58,137 nt of DNA from Flavobacterium sp. UBA5153 (GTDB lineage Bacteria; Bacteroidota; Bacteroidia; Flavobacteriales; Flavobacteriaceae), in NCBI GenBank assembly GCA_002413745.1, contig DHXP01000067.1, forward strand, positions 30,636 through 88,772, in the 5' to 3' direction. This document shows, in pieces, positions 40,558 to 49,710 of this stretch. The notes under the pieces are model-generated. The model worked only from the letters and a program-made list of their open reading frames with translations, had not been told where the DNA came from and searched no databases. Position numbers and translations under genes: made by a program. How positions within the stretch are numbered: position 1 is the first letter of the stretch; each line of letters opens with the position of its first letter.

Positions 40558-41614
40558 TAAAATTGATCCGAATTATTTTATTTAAACCAGCGGCAATAGC
40601 AGTATGGCTATTTAAAAACCGAATCGTGAAAAGACTTGAATCAGTTGCCAATTGTTTCCAGGAATTGCCACTATCGGAGGAATAATATAAGCCCGAAGCG
40701 CCAACCGTCACCAATTGCTTCCCATTACTTTTAGGAACATATTGCACACAGGAAGCAAACCCAAAGCCTTGATTTTCAGCTATAAGTTTCCAAGTTTTTC
40801 CGCCATTGGCCGTGATGGCCTTATTTGCAAAATTTTGATTGGGCACTTCATAATTACCTCCGGCAATAAATCCGTTTTCAGCATCATAAAAATCAGCTGT
40901 AAAAATTCCTGTCATGGTTTTTCCTTGCACTATTGGTGAGTCATACACTTTCCATTTATTTCCTCTATCAGGCGAATAAAAAACTCTTGCTTTTTTCCCT
41001 CCCGTAACAATCCAGGTATGATTTCCTTTTATCACAATATTGGTATTGCTTGCCGCAAAAGCCGCTTCTCCGTCGAAAACTTTTGGTAATTTACCGGAAG
41101 AAATTTTATTCCATGAATTTCCTCCATCGCGTGTAATTAGTATTGAAAGACAATCGGCTATTGGGTCGCCAATGGCAATTCCTTCGGAATCATTCCAAAA
41201 TTGCAAACTATCATAAAATGCTTTCGCATCGTTTTCCCGATACACTAATTGAGTTGCTGCACCATTTTTTGGAATCCTGTACAATAAAGCTGGATTTGCC
41301 ACTGATAGAATAAAAATATATTTTGAAGTTTTGGCTATACTTCGAAACTCAATTTGAAGACTGTCCTTGGTAATTTTACCTTCAAATTTTTGATTATTAT
41401 CCAAATTGTAAAACCCGAATCTTCCTTCATTTGCCGAATACCAAACTTTATTTTCATCAACAAGAATAGCTCTAATACTTATTTTATCTTCTAGAAGAGT
41501 GTCAATTTGCACTGATTAAAAAATAGTTTTAGAATGGTCATTACTTATATAAATATCTGTTTTACAAGATGTTAAAATACAAAAAACCAATATTTCTAAA
41601 AAAATATTTCTCAT
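40553..41614 (-). pseudogene. YCF48/BNR-like repeat lipoprotein gene with an in-frame stop at codon 33
   Basis: From ATG 41614 the frame encodes a lipoprotein signal (MRNIFLEILVFCILTSC, Cys17) and residues to SKTIF. A TAA at 41516-41518 follows, and the same frame then continues without a break for 319 more codons from GTG 41512. The long part has repeated GGxxW blade motifs (TRDGGNSWNKI, SPDRGNKWKV, TANGGKTWKL, SSDSGNSWKQL), a beta-propeller of the photosystem-assembly/YCF48 or BNR type. Without read-through the propeller would be made only from the internal GTG and stay in the cytoplasm. The rest of the frame is undamaged, so the lesion is recent or a sequencing error. Confidence 0.8.
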
Positions 41615-41731
41615 GAAGTTATAATTATCTGAAGCTAATTTACAACTAAATAAAATAATAACGATTGCCCAAATTATTTATTGGCACAGTAATTGGATAT
41701 TCAGAAATCATTAATCTTAATTTTATTAATT

Positions 41732-43042
41732 ATGAAAACTCAACTACTATTATTGACCCTATTATCTTTCGTTTTTGCGACACAAATACAAGCCCAAGAT
41801 AGAACAAGAATAAATGCCATGAATACCGAAATTAGCGATAATTTAGATCTAAAAGCTGTCGCTTCTATATTTGGTGATTCAAATAATCTTCAGGATTTTG
41901 AAAGACGATTAAATGACCCAGATCTTCAAATATCAAATTTAGATTTGAATAACGACAACGAGGTCGATTATTTAAGAGTAATCGAATCAGTTGATAACCG
42001 GACCCATGTTATCATCATACAGTCCGTTCTTGATCGCGATGTGTATCAAGATGTAGCCACAATTGATGTGGAAAAAGACAGGTATAATAACATTCATGTA
42101 CAAGTTATAGGTGATGCCTATCTGTATGGTCAAAATTATATTTACGAACCGGTTTATTATAACACACCGTCAATTTATGCTTCATTCTGGAGTTATAATT
42201 ATCGTCCGTATTATTCTACTTGGTCTTGGGATTTCTATCCTTCTTATTATTATGCATGGAATCCGTTCTCTGTTTTCAGATATAGAAATAACATCGGCCT
42301 TAGCTTAAATATTAATAACAATTATAATTATGTAAATTCCAGAAGAAGCAGTCAAGCAGCTATCTTATATAATTCCAGACGTTCCAATGGTTATGAAAGA
42401 CAACATCCTGATTATGCTTTTTCCAGAAGAAATTCTAATGTAACCAATAGATACGAATTGGATCAAAGAAGAAACACAAGAAATGTTGGTTCAAGAAATG
42501 AAATTGGTTATTCTCAAAACAGGAATAATTCTTCAAGAGTAAACACTCCGCAAAGATCGGAATCACAAAGAGATTATTCTCAAAACAGAACGGATTCTCC
42601 AAGAGTAAACACTCCGCAAAGATCGGAATCACAAAGAGATTATTCTCAAAACAGGACAGAATCTCCAAGAGTAAATTCTCCGCAAAGAACAGAAACCCAA
42701 AGAGATTATTCTCAAAACAGAACTGATTCCCCAAGAGTAAATATGCCTCAAAGAACAGAAACCCAAAGAGACTATTCTCAAAACAGAACGGAAGCTCCAA
42801 GAGTAAATGTGCCGCAAAGAATGGAATCACAAAGAGATAATTCTCAAAACAGAACCGAAGCTCCAAGAGCAAATGTGCCGCAAAGAATGGAATCACAAAG
42901 AGATAATTCTCAAAACAGAACTGAAGCTCCAAGAGCAAATGCGCCACAAAGAACAGAATCTCAAAGAGATAATTCGCAATCCAGAAATTCATCATCTGGG
43001 GATAATTCATCTTCTTCAAGAGGAAATAACAGAAGAGAATAA
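41732..43042 (+). CDS. Secreted protein with C-terminal 22-residue Arg/Gln/Asn/Ser-rich repeats
   Basis: 436 residues from the ATG at 41732 (an upstream in-frame ATG was rejected because the signal peptide MKTQLLLLTLLSFVFATQIQ starts here). Residues of about 25-130 form a small domain with an EF-hand-like DLNNDNEVDYLRV. About 135-185 are rich in Tyr and Trp (YRPYYSTWSWDFYPSYYYAW). About 265-415 hold seven 22-residue repeats of the kind SQNRTDSPRVNTPQRSESQR, and a Ser/Asn tail follows. The repeats are strongly basic and probably unfolded, perhaps binding polyanions. I do not recognise a named family. Confidence 0.78.
   Translation: MKTQLLLLTLLSFVFATQIQAQDRTRINAMNTEISDNLDLKAVASIFGDSNNLQDFERRLNDPDLQISNLDLNNDNEVDYLRVIESVDNRTHVIIIQSVLDRDVYQDVATIDVEKDRYNNIHVQVIGDAYLYGQNYIYEPVYYNTPSIYASFWSYNYRPYYSTWSWDFYPSYYYAWNPFSVFRYRNNIGLSLNINNNYNYVNSRRSSQAAILYNSRRSNGYERQHPDYAFSRRNSNVTNRYELDQRRNTRNVGSRNEIGYSQNRNNSSRVNTPQRSESQRDYSQNRTDSPRVNTPQRSESQRDYSQNRTESPRVNSPQRTETQRDYSQNRTDSPRVNMPQRTETQRDYSQNRTEAPRVNVPQRMESQRDNSQNRTEAPRANVPQRMESQRDNSQNRTEAPRANAPQRTESQRDNSQSRNSSSGDNSSSSRGNNRRE
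42505..42985 (+). repeat. 66-bp tandem repeats in the secreted protein gene
   Basis: Seven units of 66 bases and a partial eighth, each beginning near TCTCAAAACAGAA and containing CCAAGAGTAAA and CAAAGA. Adjacent units differ at only a few bases (for example units 5 and 6), pointing to recent unequal exchange. The antisense strand is open across the array but this is a by-product. Confidence 0.92.
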
Positions 43043-43138
43043 AGGCTTCGGAAATAGAGTAGAAAACGCGGTTCAATCAACCGTGTTTTTTTTGTGGATT
43101 TTTAAAAAATAAACATCATTAATCTAATTTAAAAAGAG

Positions 43139-43146
43139 TAATTTTG
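43139..43146 (+). promoter_or_regulatory. -7 box upstream of kup
   Basis: TAATTTTG matches TAnnTTTG and lies 22 bases before the ATG; there is no clear -33 element. Confidence 0.35.
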
Positions 43147-43168
43147 ACGAGTTTTTTAAAAAATATAC

Positions 43169-45130
43169 ATGAGCACATCGCACAAAGACCTTCATAGTAA
43201 ATTAACACTAGGAGGTTTATTAATTTCATTAGGAATAATTTATGGTGATATTGGAACCTCTCCATTATATGTAATGAAGGCCATAATAGGCCACTATGTC
43301 ATAAATACAGACATTGTTTTAGGAGGAATTTCATGTGTTTTTTGGACACTTACTTTACAAACAACCATCAAATACGTAATCATTACTTTGAGTGCAGACA
43401 ATCATGGTGAAGGCGGGATTTTTGCTCTATATGCATTGGTTAAGAAAACAAAAATAAAATGGTTAATTGTTCCTGCCATTATTGGAGGAAGTGCCTTACT
43501 TGCTGATGGTATTATTACCCCCCCCATATCTGTGGCATCTGCCGTTGAAGGAATTAGAATGTTTTACCCCAAAATGAATACAGTTCCTATTGTTATTGGA
43601 ATTTTATTTGCATTGTTTACCATTCAGCAATTTGGTTCCAAATTAGTCGGAAAGTTTTTTGCACCAATGATGATTCTTTGGTTTGGTATGCTTGGTACTT
43701 TAGGGCTAATACAAATTACGAAACACATTGAAGTTCTAAAAGCGCTTAATCCTTATTATGCTTATCATTTATTGAATATTCATCCTGAAGGCTTTTATGT
43801 ACTGGGTTTTGTATTTCTGTGTACCACTGGTGCTGAGGCATTATATTCGGACATGGGACATTGTGGACGAAAAAACATTAGAATTAGCTGGATTTTTGTA
43901 AAAACTACATTGGTCTTGAATTACTTCGGGCAAGGGGCTTATTTAATTCACCATGAAGGGGAAACCTTGCTGGGTTTGGGCGGAAAAAATGGAAATCCAT
44001 TTTATTTGATTATGGCCGACTGGTTTCAGCCCATTGGAATTATAGTTGCGACTCTAGCCGCCGTTATTGCTTCTCAAGCACTTATTAGCGGATCGTTTAC
44101 TTTGATAAATGAAGCCATGCGATTGAATTTTTGGCCAAAAGTAAAAATAAAATACCCAACTGAATTAAAGGGACAATTGTATATTCCGTCCATAAACTGG
44201 TTACTGTTGCTGGGATGTGTAGGCGTTGTGTTGCATTTTGAGGAATCAAGTAATATGGAACATGCCTACGGACTGGCTATTATATTATGCATGATAATGA
44301 CTACAATTCTACTCAATTTCTATTTAATTATGAAAAGGGTCAAATTGTACTTTATAATGCCATTAATTACAATTTATTTAGTGATTGAATTTAGCTTTTT
44401 GCTGGCCAATCTTAAAAAATTCTCTCATGGCGGTTATGTAACTTTATTTATTGCTTTAGTCCTTGTTTCGATTATGACAATATGGTATTTAGCCAAGAAA
44501 ATCAATAAGAGTTATACTAAAATTGTAAAAATTGAGGATTATAAAAAAGTGCTTATAGAATTAAGTGCCGATTTATCCATTCCAAAATATGCAACCCATT
44601 TAGTTTACATGACAAATGCTGGCAAAACCGACGAAATTGAGGAAAAAGTAATGTACTCCATTCTACAAAACAGACCAAAAAGAGCGGATATATATTGGTT
44701 TGTGCATGTAAATATATTATCAGTACCTTATAAAACCGAATATAAAGTAACAGAAATTGTCAAAGATGACTTGTACCGTGTCGATTTTAATTTAGGCTTT
44801 AGAGAACCTACAAAAATCAACTTGATGTTTCGAGAGGTCATCAAAGACATGGTGAAAAATGGCGAAGTGGACATCACCAGTCGATACGAATCATTGAATA
44901 AAAACAATATTATTGGTGATTTCAAATTTGTATTGTCCGAGAAATTCCTGTCAAATGAAAGCGACATCTTATGGCACGAAAAATTAATCATGAACTCCTA
45001 TTTCTTCCTTAAAAAATTAAGTTTATCCGAAGAAAGTGCATTTGGATTGGACAGTAGTTCTGTAAAAATAGAAAAATTCCCATTAGTTCTTCACCCACCG
45101 GAAAATTTGGGATTAACCAGAATTACATAA
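43169..45130 (+). CDS. kup: KUP-family potassium uptake protein
   Basis: 653 residues. About twelve transmembrane helices occupy residues 10-445, starting with the family signature GIIYGDIGTSPLYVMKAI. DNHGEGGIFALYAL, GGSALLADGIITPPISVASAVEG and the GHCGRKNI loop follow; after them comes the cytoplasmic C-terminal domain of about 200 residues. It moves K+ inward with H+. The length is typical. It is a single gene with its own terminator. Confidence 0.94.
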   Translation: MSTSHKDLHSKLTLGGLLISLGIIYGDIGTSPLYVMKAIIGHYVINTDIVLGGISCVFWTLTLQTTIKYVIITLSADNHGEGGIFALYALVKKTKIKWLIVPAIIGGSALLADGIITPPISVASAVEGIRMFYPKMNTVPIVIGILFALFTIQQFGSKLVGKFFAPMMILWFGMLGTLGLIQITKHIEVLKALNPYYAYHLLNIHPEGFYVLGFVFLCTTGAEALYSDMGHCGRKNIRISWIFVKTTLVLNYFGQGAYLIHHEGETLLGLGGKNGNPFYLIMADWFQPIGIIVATLAAVIASQALISGSFTLINEAMRLNFWPKVKIKYPTELKGQLYIPSINWLLLLGCVGVVLHFEESSNMEHAYGLAIILCMIMTTILLNFYLIMKRVKLYFIMPLITIYLVIEFSFLLANLKKFSHGGYVTLFIALVLVSIMTIWYLAKKINKSYTKIVKIEDYKKVLIELSADLSIPKYATHLVYMTNAGKTDEIEEKVMYSILQNRPKRADIYWFVHVNILSVPYKTEYKVTEIVKDDLYRVDFNLGFREPTKINLMFREVIKDMVKNGEVDITSRYESLNKNNIIGDFKFVLSEKFLSNESDILWHEKLIMNSYFFLKKLSLSEESAFGLDSSSVKIEKFPLVLHPPENLGLTRIT

Positions 45131-45150
45131 CTTCTTACTATATAAAGAAC

Positions 45151-45187
45151 TAAAAAACACTGTAACACAAACAGTGTTTTTTTTTGT
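45151..45187 (+). terminator. Terminator after kup
   Basis: AAAAACACTG pairs with CAGTGTTTTT around TAACACAAA, followed by a T run. Confidence 0.85.
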
Positions 45188-45245
45188 CCAAAACACATAA
45201 AATCAACATTCAGTATTAAAAATTTAACTTTAAATCTTTTAGTAG

Positions 45246-45253
45246 TACCTTTG
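45246..45253 (+). promoter_or_regulatory. -7 box upstream of the RNA methyltransferase gene
   Basis: TACCTTTG, a full TAnnTTTG match, 17 bases before the ATG at 45271; the -33 region has TTTA only. Confidence 0.5.
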
Positions 45254-45270
45254 CACCTCAATTATTTAAA

Positions 45271-46512
45271 ATGAGATTACACAGAAATTTAGTTTACACC
45301 ACCATAGATTCCCTAAACGCTATTTTTAACGAAGGGGAATATGCTGATAAAGTGGTAGCAAGAGCCTTAAAAAAAGACAAACGTTGGGGAAGCTCCGACA
45401 GGAAATTTGTTGCCGAAACCATCTACGAAATTGTGCGTTGGAAAAGACTGTATGCCGAAATAGCCGAAGTAAAAGAACCTTTTGACAGAGATAACCTTTG
45501 GAGAATGTTTTCGGTTTGGGCAGTTTTAAGAGGCTACCCTATCCCCGATTGGCGCCAACTGGAAGGAACTCCCGAAAGAAAAATAAAAGGACGTTTTGAC
45601 GAACTTTCAAAAACCAGAGCTCTAAAAGAATCTATCCCGGATTGGATGGACGAATTGGGGGTTAAAGAATTAGGAGAGAAAATTTGGGCAAAAGAAATAG
45701 CAGCCCAAAACCAGCCTGCAAAAGTAATTCTAAGAGTAAACACGCTAAAAACGACCAAAGAAAAATTAAGAGCCATATTGATGGACTTGAACATTGAAAC
45801 CGAATTTTTGGAGAATCAACCCGATGCTTTGGTGCTAAAAGAAAGAGCCAATGTTTTCATGACTGATGCTTTTAAACAAGGTTTTTTTGAAGTTCAAGAT
45901 GCCAATTCTCAATTAGTGGCCGCTTTCCTTGACGTGAAACCTGGAATGCGAGTGGTGGATACCTGTGCCGGTGCCGGAGGAAAAACATTACATATTGCCG
46001 CTTTGATGGAAAACAAAGGACAATTAATTGCAATGGATTTATATGAAAGCAAATTGAAACAATTAAAATTAAGAGCCAAGAGAGATGGTGCTTTCAATAT
46101 TGAATATCGCATTATCGACACGACAAAAGTCATCAAAAAACTGCACGAAAAAGCTGATCGAGTTTTGATTGACGCACCTTGTAGTGGTTTGGGAGTTCTC
46201 AAAAGAAATCCTGATGCCAAATGGAAATTAAAACCTGAATTCATTGACAACATTCGCAAAGTGCAAGCCGAAGTATTGGAAAATTATTCTAAAATTGTAA
46301 AACCAGGTGGAAAATTAGTCTATGCCACTTGCTCCATATTACCTTCAGAAAATCAAGAACAAGTTGAAAAATTCCTTACAACGGATATTGGAAAACAATT
46401 TAATTTTATAAAAGATCAAAAAATATTGGCTTCAGAATCTGGTTTCGATGGCTTTTATATGGCATTGTTGGAACGTAAAGAAAGTTTAGAACAGAAAGAA
46501 AATAGAGAATAG
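45271..46512 (+). CDS. RsmB/NOP2-family RNA (cytosine-C5) methyltransferase
   Basis: 413 residues. A reduced helical NusB-like N-terminal part (about 1-90) is followed by an RNA-binding FMU-type segment and a Rossmann methyltransferase: VDTCAGAGGKTLHIAAL (SAM site, about 228-245), DAPCSGLGVLKRNPDAKW (Cys304) and YATCSILPSENQEQV (catalytic Cys354). Both cysteines of the m5C mechanism are present. It most likely methylates 16S rRNA C967 like RsmB, although Bacteroidetes members have not all been tested. It is a single gene with a terminator. Confidence 0.9.
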   Translation: MRLHRNLVYTTIDSLNAIFNEGEYADKVVARALKKDKRWGSSDRKFVAETIYEIVRWKRLYAEIAEVKEPFDRDNLWRMFSVWAVLRGYPIPDWRQLEGTPERKIKGRFDELSKTRALKESIPDWMDELGVKELGEKIWAKEIAAQNQPAKVILRVNTLKTTKEKLRAILMDLNIETEFLENQPDALVLKERANVFMTDAFKQGFFEVQDANSQLVAAFLDVKPGMRVVDTCAGAGGKTLHIAALMENKGQLIAMDLYESKLKQLKLRAKRDGAFNIEYRIIDTTKVIKKLHEKADRVLIDAPCSGLGVLKRNPDAKWKLKPEFIDNIRKVQAEVLENYSKIVKPGGKLVYATCSILPSENQEQVEKFLTTDIGKQFNFIKDQKILASESGFDGFYMALLERKESLEQKENRE

Positions 46513-46537
46513 AATATAGAAAAAAGATAAGAATCAT

Positions 46538-46574
46538 AAAAAAATCCTCGAACAAAATCGAGGATTTTTTTGTA
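46538..46574. terminator. Bidirectional terminator between the methyltransferase gene and rho
   Basis: AAAATCCTCGA pairs with TCGAGGATTTT around ACAAAA, with A and T runs on both sides. Flanking sequence (46503-46620) is a string of TCTATATTCT-type words. Confidence 0.85.
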
Positions 46575-46620
46575 TTCTGGAGACCAATCTATATTCTATT
46601 CTCTATATTCTTTTTTCTTC

Positions 46621-48342
46621 TTAATCATTCATCGAGATTAAAAACTCCTCGTTATTCCTTGTTTTCTTGAAACGGTCGTTGATGAAATCCATCGCTTCCA
46701 CCGGATTCATATCCGATAGATATTTTCTCATAATCCACATTCTTTGCAATGTTTTTGCGTCTAACAACAAGTCATCACGTCGCGTGCTTGAAGAAGTCAA
46801 ATCGATGGCAGGGAAAATACGTTTGTTGGCAATTTTTCTATCCAACTGCAATTCCATATTTCCAGTTCCTTTAAATTCTTCAAAAATAACTTCGTCCATT
46901 TTCGAACCTGTTTCTGTCAGTGCTGTGGCAATTATAGTCAAAGAGCCTCCATTTTCAACATTTCGGGCAGCTCCAAAAAATCGTTTTGGTTTCTGCAACG
47001 CATTGGCATCAACACCACCACTCAATACTTTACCGGAAGCAGGCTGTACCGTGTTGTAAGCTCTTGCCAAACGGGTAATGGAATCCAATAAAATCACGAC
47101 ATCATGACCACATTCGACCAAACGTTTTGCTTTTTCGAGAACGATATTCGCGATTTTTACGTGTTCTTGCGGTTCTCTGTCAAAAGTAGAAGCAATTACT
47201 TCCCCACGAACGCTTCGTTGCATATCAGTAACTTCTTCTGGGCGTTCATCAATTAATAAAACAATCAAATAAACTTCTGGATGATTGGCGGCAATAGCGT
47301 TTGCAATATCTTTCAGCAACATTGTTTTACCCGTTTTGGGCTGTGCCACAATCATGCCACGTTGCCCTTTTCCAATTGGGGAAAACAAATCGATAATTCG
47401 GGTGGAAATAGTACTTTGTCTTTCGGCTAATTTGAATTTTTCGGATGGAAAAACGGGTGTCAAATGTTCGAATGAAACTCGGTCACGAACCACTTGTGGA
47501 TCATGTCCGTTGATTTTTAAAACGCGTACTAATGGGAAAAATTTCTCACCTTCTTTTGGAGGACGAACCACTCCTTTAACTGTATCTCCGGTTTTAAGTC
47601 CGAACAATCTAATTTGTGATGTAGATAAATAAATATCATCTGGCGAAGCCAAATAATTGTAATCCGAAGAACGAAGGAAACCATATCCATCAGGCATCAT
47701 TTCCAGAACGCCTTCACTTTCTATTATTCCGTCAAATTCAAAATCAGAATCCCTAAAATTACTTTTCTTACTTTTGAAATTGGGATTTACATTTCCGTTT
47801 GGATTTTGCTTGTGCAGCTGGTTTGGATTTAGTTTTTTTGTAGGAACGCTAACTTCTGCATTTTCGATAATTGCAGCATCTGAATCAGATTCTGAAACTG
47901 ATTCATTTTCTACAATTGTTTCTTTTACTTCTTCTTTTTCCTTTTGAAGCGCAATCTTTTTTTCGTAAGCCGATTTATTAAACTTTATAACTTTACCTAC
48001 TTTCTTTTCAGGTACAACTGCCTCCGTAATCTCTTTTTCTACTTCTGGAACACTTGATTCGACTGTAATTTCTTCCTCTGTAAAAAGAGACTTGTTCGAA
48101 GATTTCTGAATAGCAACTTTTTTTGGAGCTACAATTCTGGCTCTTTTTGGCTTATCTTCTTCGACTTTGGTTTCAATTTTTTTATCGTCTGAAGTTGAAT
48201 CCATACTTGCCGACTGGTGGTCTAAAATTTGGCTAATTAATGCCTCTTTTTTTACGCCGTTAAATTTTATTGTTTTAGCTGCTTTAGCTATTTCTTGAAG
48301 CTCAGAAAGCTTCATTTCTTTTAATGCAGAAATATCAAACAT
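46621..48342 (-). CDS. rho: Transcription termination factor Rho
   Basis: 573 residues, hexameric RNA helicase. Rho-N domain is about 1-45 ([15 protein letters not shown]). A charged low-complexity insert of about 155 residues (about 48-205), usual in the Bacteroidetes, follows. The cold-shock RNA-binding domain is about 210-275 ([16 protein letters not shown]). The ATPase has Walker A QPKTGKT (334-340), Walker B VVILLD (415-420), the Q-loop [20 protein letters not shown], and the R-loop [20 protein letters not shown]. The insert is rich in Lys, Glu and Asn and probably disordered. It is a monocistron, divergent from the DUF4293 gene across 181 bases. Confidence 0.97.
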   Translation of the reverse strand: MFDISALKEMKLSELQEIAKAAKTIKFNGVKKEALISQILDHQSASMDSTSDDKKIETKVEEDKPKRARIVAPKKVAIQKSSNKSLFTEEEITVESSVPEVEKEITEAVVPEKKVGKVIKFNKSAYEKKIALQKEKEEVKETIVENESVSESDSDAAIIENAEVSVPTKKLNPNQLHKQNPNGNVNPNFKSKKSNFRDSDFEFDGIIESEGVLEMMPDGYGFLRSSDYNYLASPDDIYLSTSQIRLFGLKTGDTVKGVVRPPKEGEKFFPLVRVLKINGHDPQVVRDRVSFEHLTPVFPSEKFKLAERQSTISTRIIDLFSPIGKGQRGMIVAQPKTGKTMLLKDIANAIAANHPEVYLIVLLIDERPEEVTDMQRSVRGEVIASTFDREPQEHVKIANIVLEKAKRLVECGHDVVILLDSITRLARAYNTVQPASGKVLSGGVDANALQKPKRFFGAARNVENGGSLTIIATALTETGSKMDEVIFEEFKGTGNMELQLDRKIANKRIFPAIDLTSSSTRRDDLLLDAKTLQRMWIMRKYLSDMNPVEAMDFINDRFKKTRNNEEFLISMND

Positions 48343-48498
48343 GAATGTTCTATGAGTTTAATTAATTTGGGAATACTATAAAAGTGAGTAGTAAATTTTT
48401 GATTTTGAATTGGCCGAAGAATGAAGTACTTACGGATTTGTTATGCAATATTACGAATAAAATTTAATCATACAATAGTATTTATTAAAAAGAAAATA

Positions 48499-48506
48499 TA
48501 TTTTTG
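48499..48506 (+). promoter_or_regulatory. -7 box upstream of the DUF4293 gene
   Basis: TATTTTTG matches TAnnTTTG and is 17 bases before the ATG at 48524. Confidence 0.4.
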
Positions 48507-48523
48507 TAAAAGAAATCGAGATA

Positions 48524-48937
48524 ATGATACAAAGAATTCAAACCATATATTTACTTCTTGCCTTTGCGGTCACAGGAATTTTGCCTTTCTTTATTCCGTT
48601 ATGGACAATGACCGGTGGCAAAGATTACTTTTTTATGCAAAACCAAGTGTATGTTGTTTTGTTGGGGTTAAGCACTACGCTTTCCTTGTTGAGTATTATT
48701 TCCTATAAAAAAAGACAAAATCAATTTGTTATTGGCAGATTGAATATCATATTAAATTTAATTTTATTAGGCTTGTTTGTATATCGTTCGCTAAATTTAT
48801 CTGGAGAAACACTTGCTGTTTCGGAGAAAGGTATTGGGATGTTTCTACCTATTGTTGCTATCGTATTATTAGTGTTAGCTAATAAGGCCATCAAAAAGGA
48901 TGAAGATCTTGTAAAATCTGTGGACAGATTGAGATAA
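48524..48937 (+). CDS. DUF4293 family membrane protein
   Basis: 137 residues. MIQRIQTIYLLLAFAVTGIL is the hallmark N terminus of the DUF4293 family of Bacteroidetes. Four transmembrane helices are visible (about 5-25, 42-60, 70-88, 103-122), with a short basic loop SYKKRQNQFVIGRL between helices 2 and 3. The function is unknown. The gene is commonly found next to rho in this phylum, as here (divergent), though no shared role is established. Confidence 0.87.
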   Translation: MIQRIQTIYLLLAFAVTGILPFFIPLWTMTGGKDYFFMQNQVYVVLLGLSTTLSLLSIISYKKRQNQFVIGRLNIILNLILLGLFVYRSLNLSGETLAVSEKGIGMFLPIVAIVLLVLANKAIKKDEDLVKSVDRLR

Positions 48938-48969
48938 TCCTATAATCTTAATTTTATTATTAGTGCGAA

Positions 48970-49001
48970 GGAAAACCGAATGTAAAAGTTCGGTTTTTTT
49001 A
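48970..49001. terminator. Bidirectional terminator
   Basis: AAAACCGAA pairs with TTCGGTTTT around TGTAAAAG. It is located between the converging DUF4293 and phosphoesterase genes, touching the stop of the latter. Confidence 0.8.
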
Positions 49002-49493
49002 TTTCTTTTCAATTTCAATGATTTCCAAGTCTTTAATCTTGTTGCCATCAATCACAAAACGCAACATCGTGCGCACTTGGTGAAAACCACTCTTTCCGGC
49101 AGCTCCGGGATTCATGTGCAATAGATTGTGTTTCTTGTCGAATATCACTTTTAGAATATGGGAATGGCCACAAATAAACAACTTTGGCGGGTTTAAAGCC
49201 ATTTCGGATTTAATATTTGGATTGTATTTTCCGGGGTAGCCGCCGATATGGGTAATCCAAACATCGACACCTTCGCACATAAACCTGTTGTGCAACGGAA
49301 ATTCCATTCGGGCTTTGTCGTCATCAATATTGCCGTAAACACCGCGCAACGGCTTGATTTTTTTTATCGCATCCGTCACGACTAAATCGCCAATATCGCC
49401 TGCGTGCCAAACCTCGTCAGCCTGTGCAACATATTTCAAAATCGTGTCGTCAACATGACTGTGCGTATCTGAAAGTAATAGAATTTTTTTCAT
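48999..49493 (-). CDS. YfcE/MJ0936-type metallophosphoesterase
   Basis: A calcineurin-like phosphoesterase of 164 residues. Metal-binding motifs: SDTHSHVDD (residues 8-16), HAGDIGDL, YGNIDDD, THIGGYPGKY and CGHSHILKV then MNPGAAG. This is the single-domain bacterial YfcE class; substrates are phosphodiesters, the natural one unknown. The ATG at 49493 sits only a few bases from a REP-like element at 49497-49523 in its leader. Confidence 0.9.
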   Translation of the reverse strand: MKKILLLSDTHSHVDDTILKYVAQADEVWHAGDIGDLVVTDAIKKIKPLRGVYGNIDDDKARMEFPLHNRFMCEGVDVWITHIGGYPGKYNPNIKSEMALNPPKLFICGHSHILKVIFDKKHNLLHMNPGAAGKSGFHQVRTMLRFVIDGNKIKDLEIIEIEKK

Positions 49494-49496
49494 TTT

Positions 49497-49523
49497 GTCA
49501 TTGCGAGGAACAAAGCAATCTCA
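49497..49523. repeat. REP-like element upstream of the phosphoesterase and truA
   Basis: TGTCATTGCGAGGAACAAAG then CAATCTC. This word has an inverted partner at 50478-50503. The GTCATTGCGAGGAA...GCAATCTC form is a familiar dispersed repeat in bacterial genomes (from memory). Confidence 0.75.
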
Positions 49524-49710
49524 TCCTCTTTTTTTTTACGAAGCCTCAAAGTTATCATTTAAGATTGAAGATTAACGATTTTTGATTTGAGATTTGGCAA
49601 AACTTTGAAATAAAACATAGTCAATACGATTGACAATCTTTGTAGATTTGCATTTTTAATATCGGTTTCAATTTCTGAATAAATCTGAAATCTAAAATCT
49701 AAAATCTGAA

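Noticed and set aside
42435-43076. Open frame of 213 codons on the minus strand, with leucine/phenylalanine repeats
   Set aside because: It is the antisense of the 66-bp repeat array. The periodicity comes from the plus-strand gene, and there is no independent start context or family similarity.
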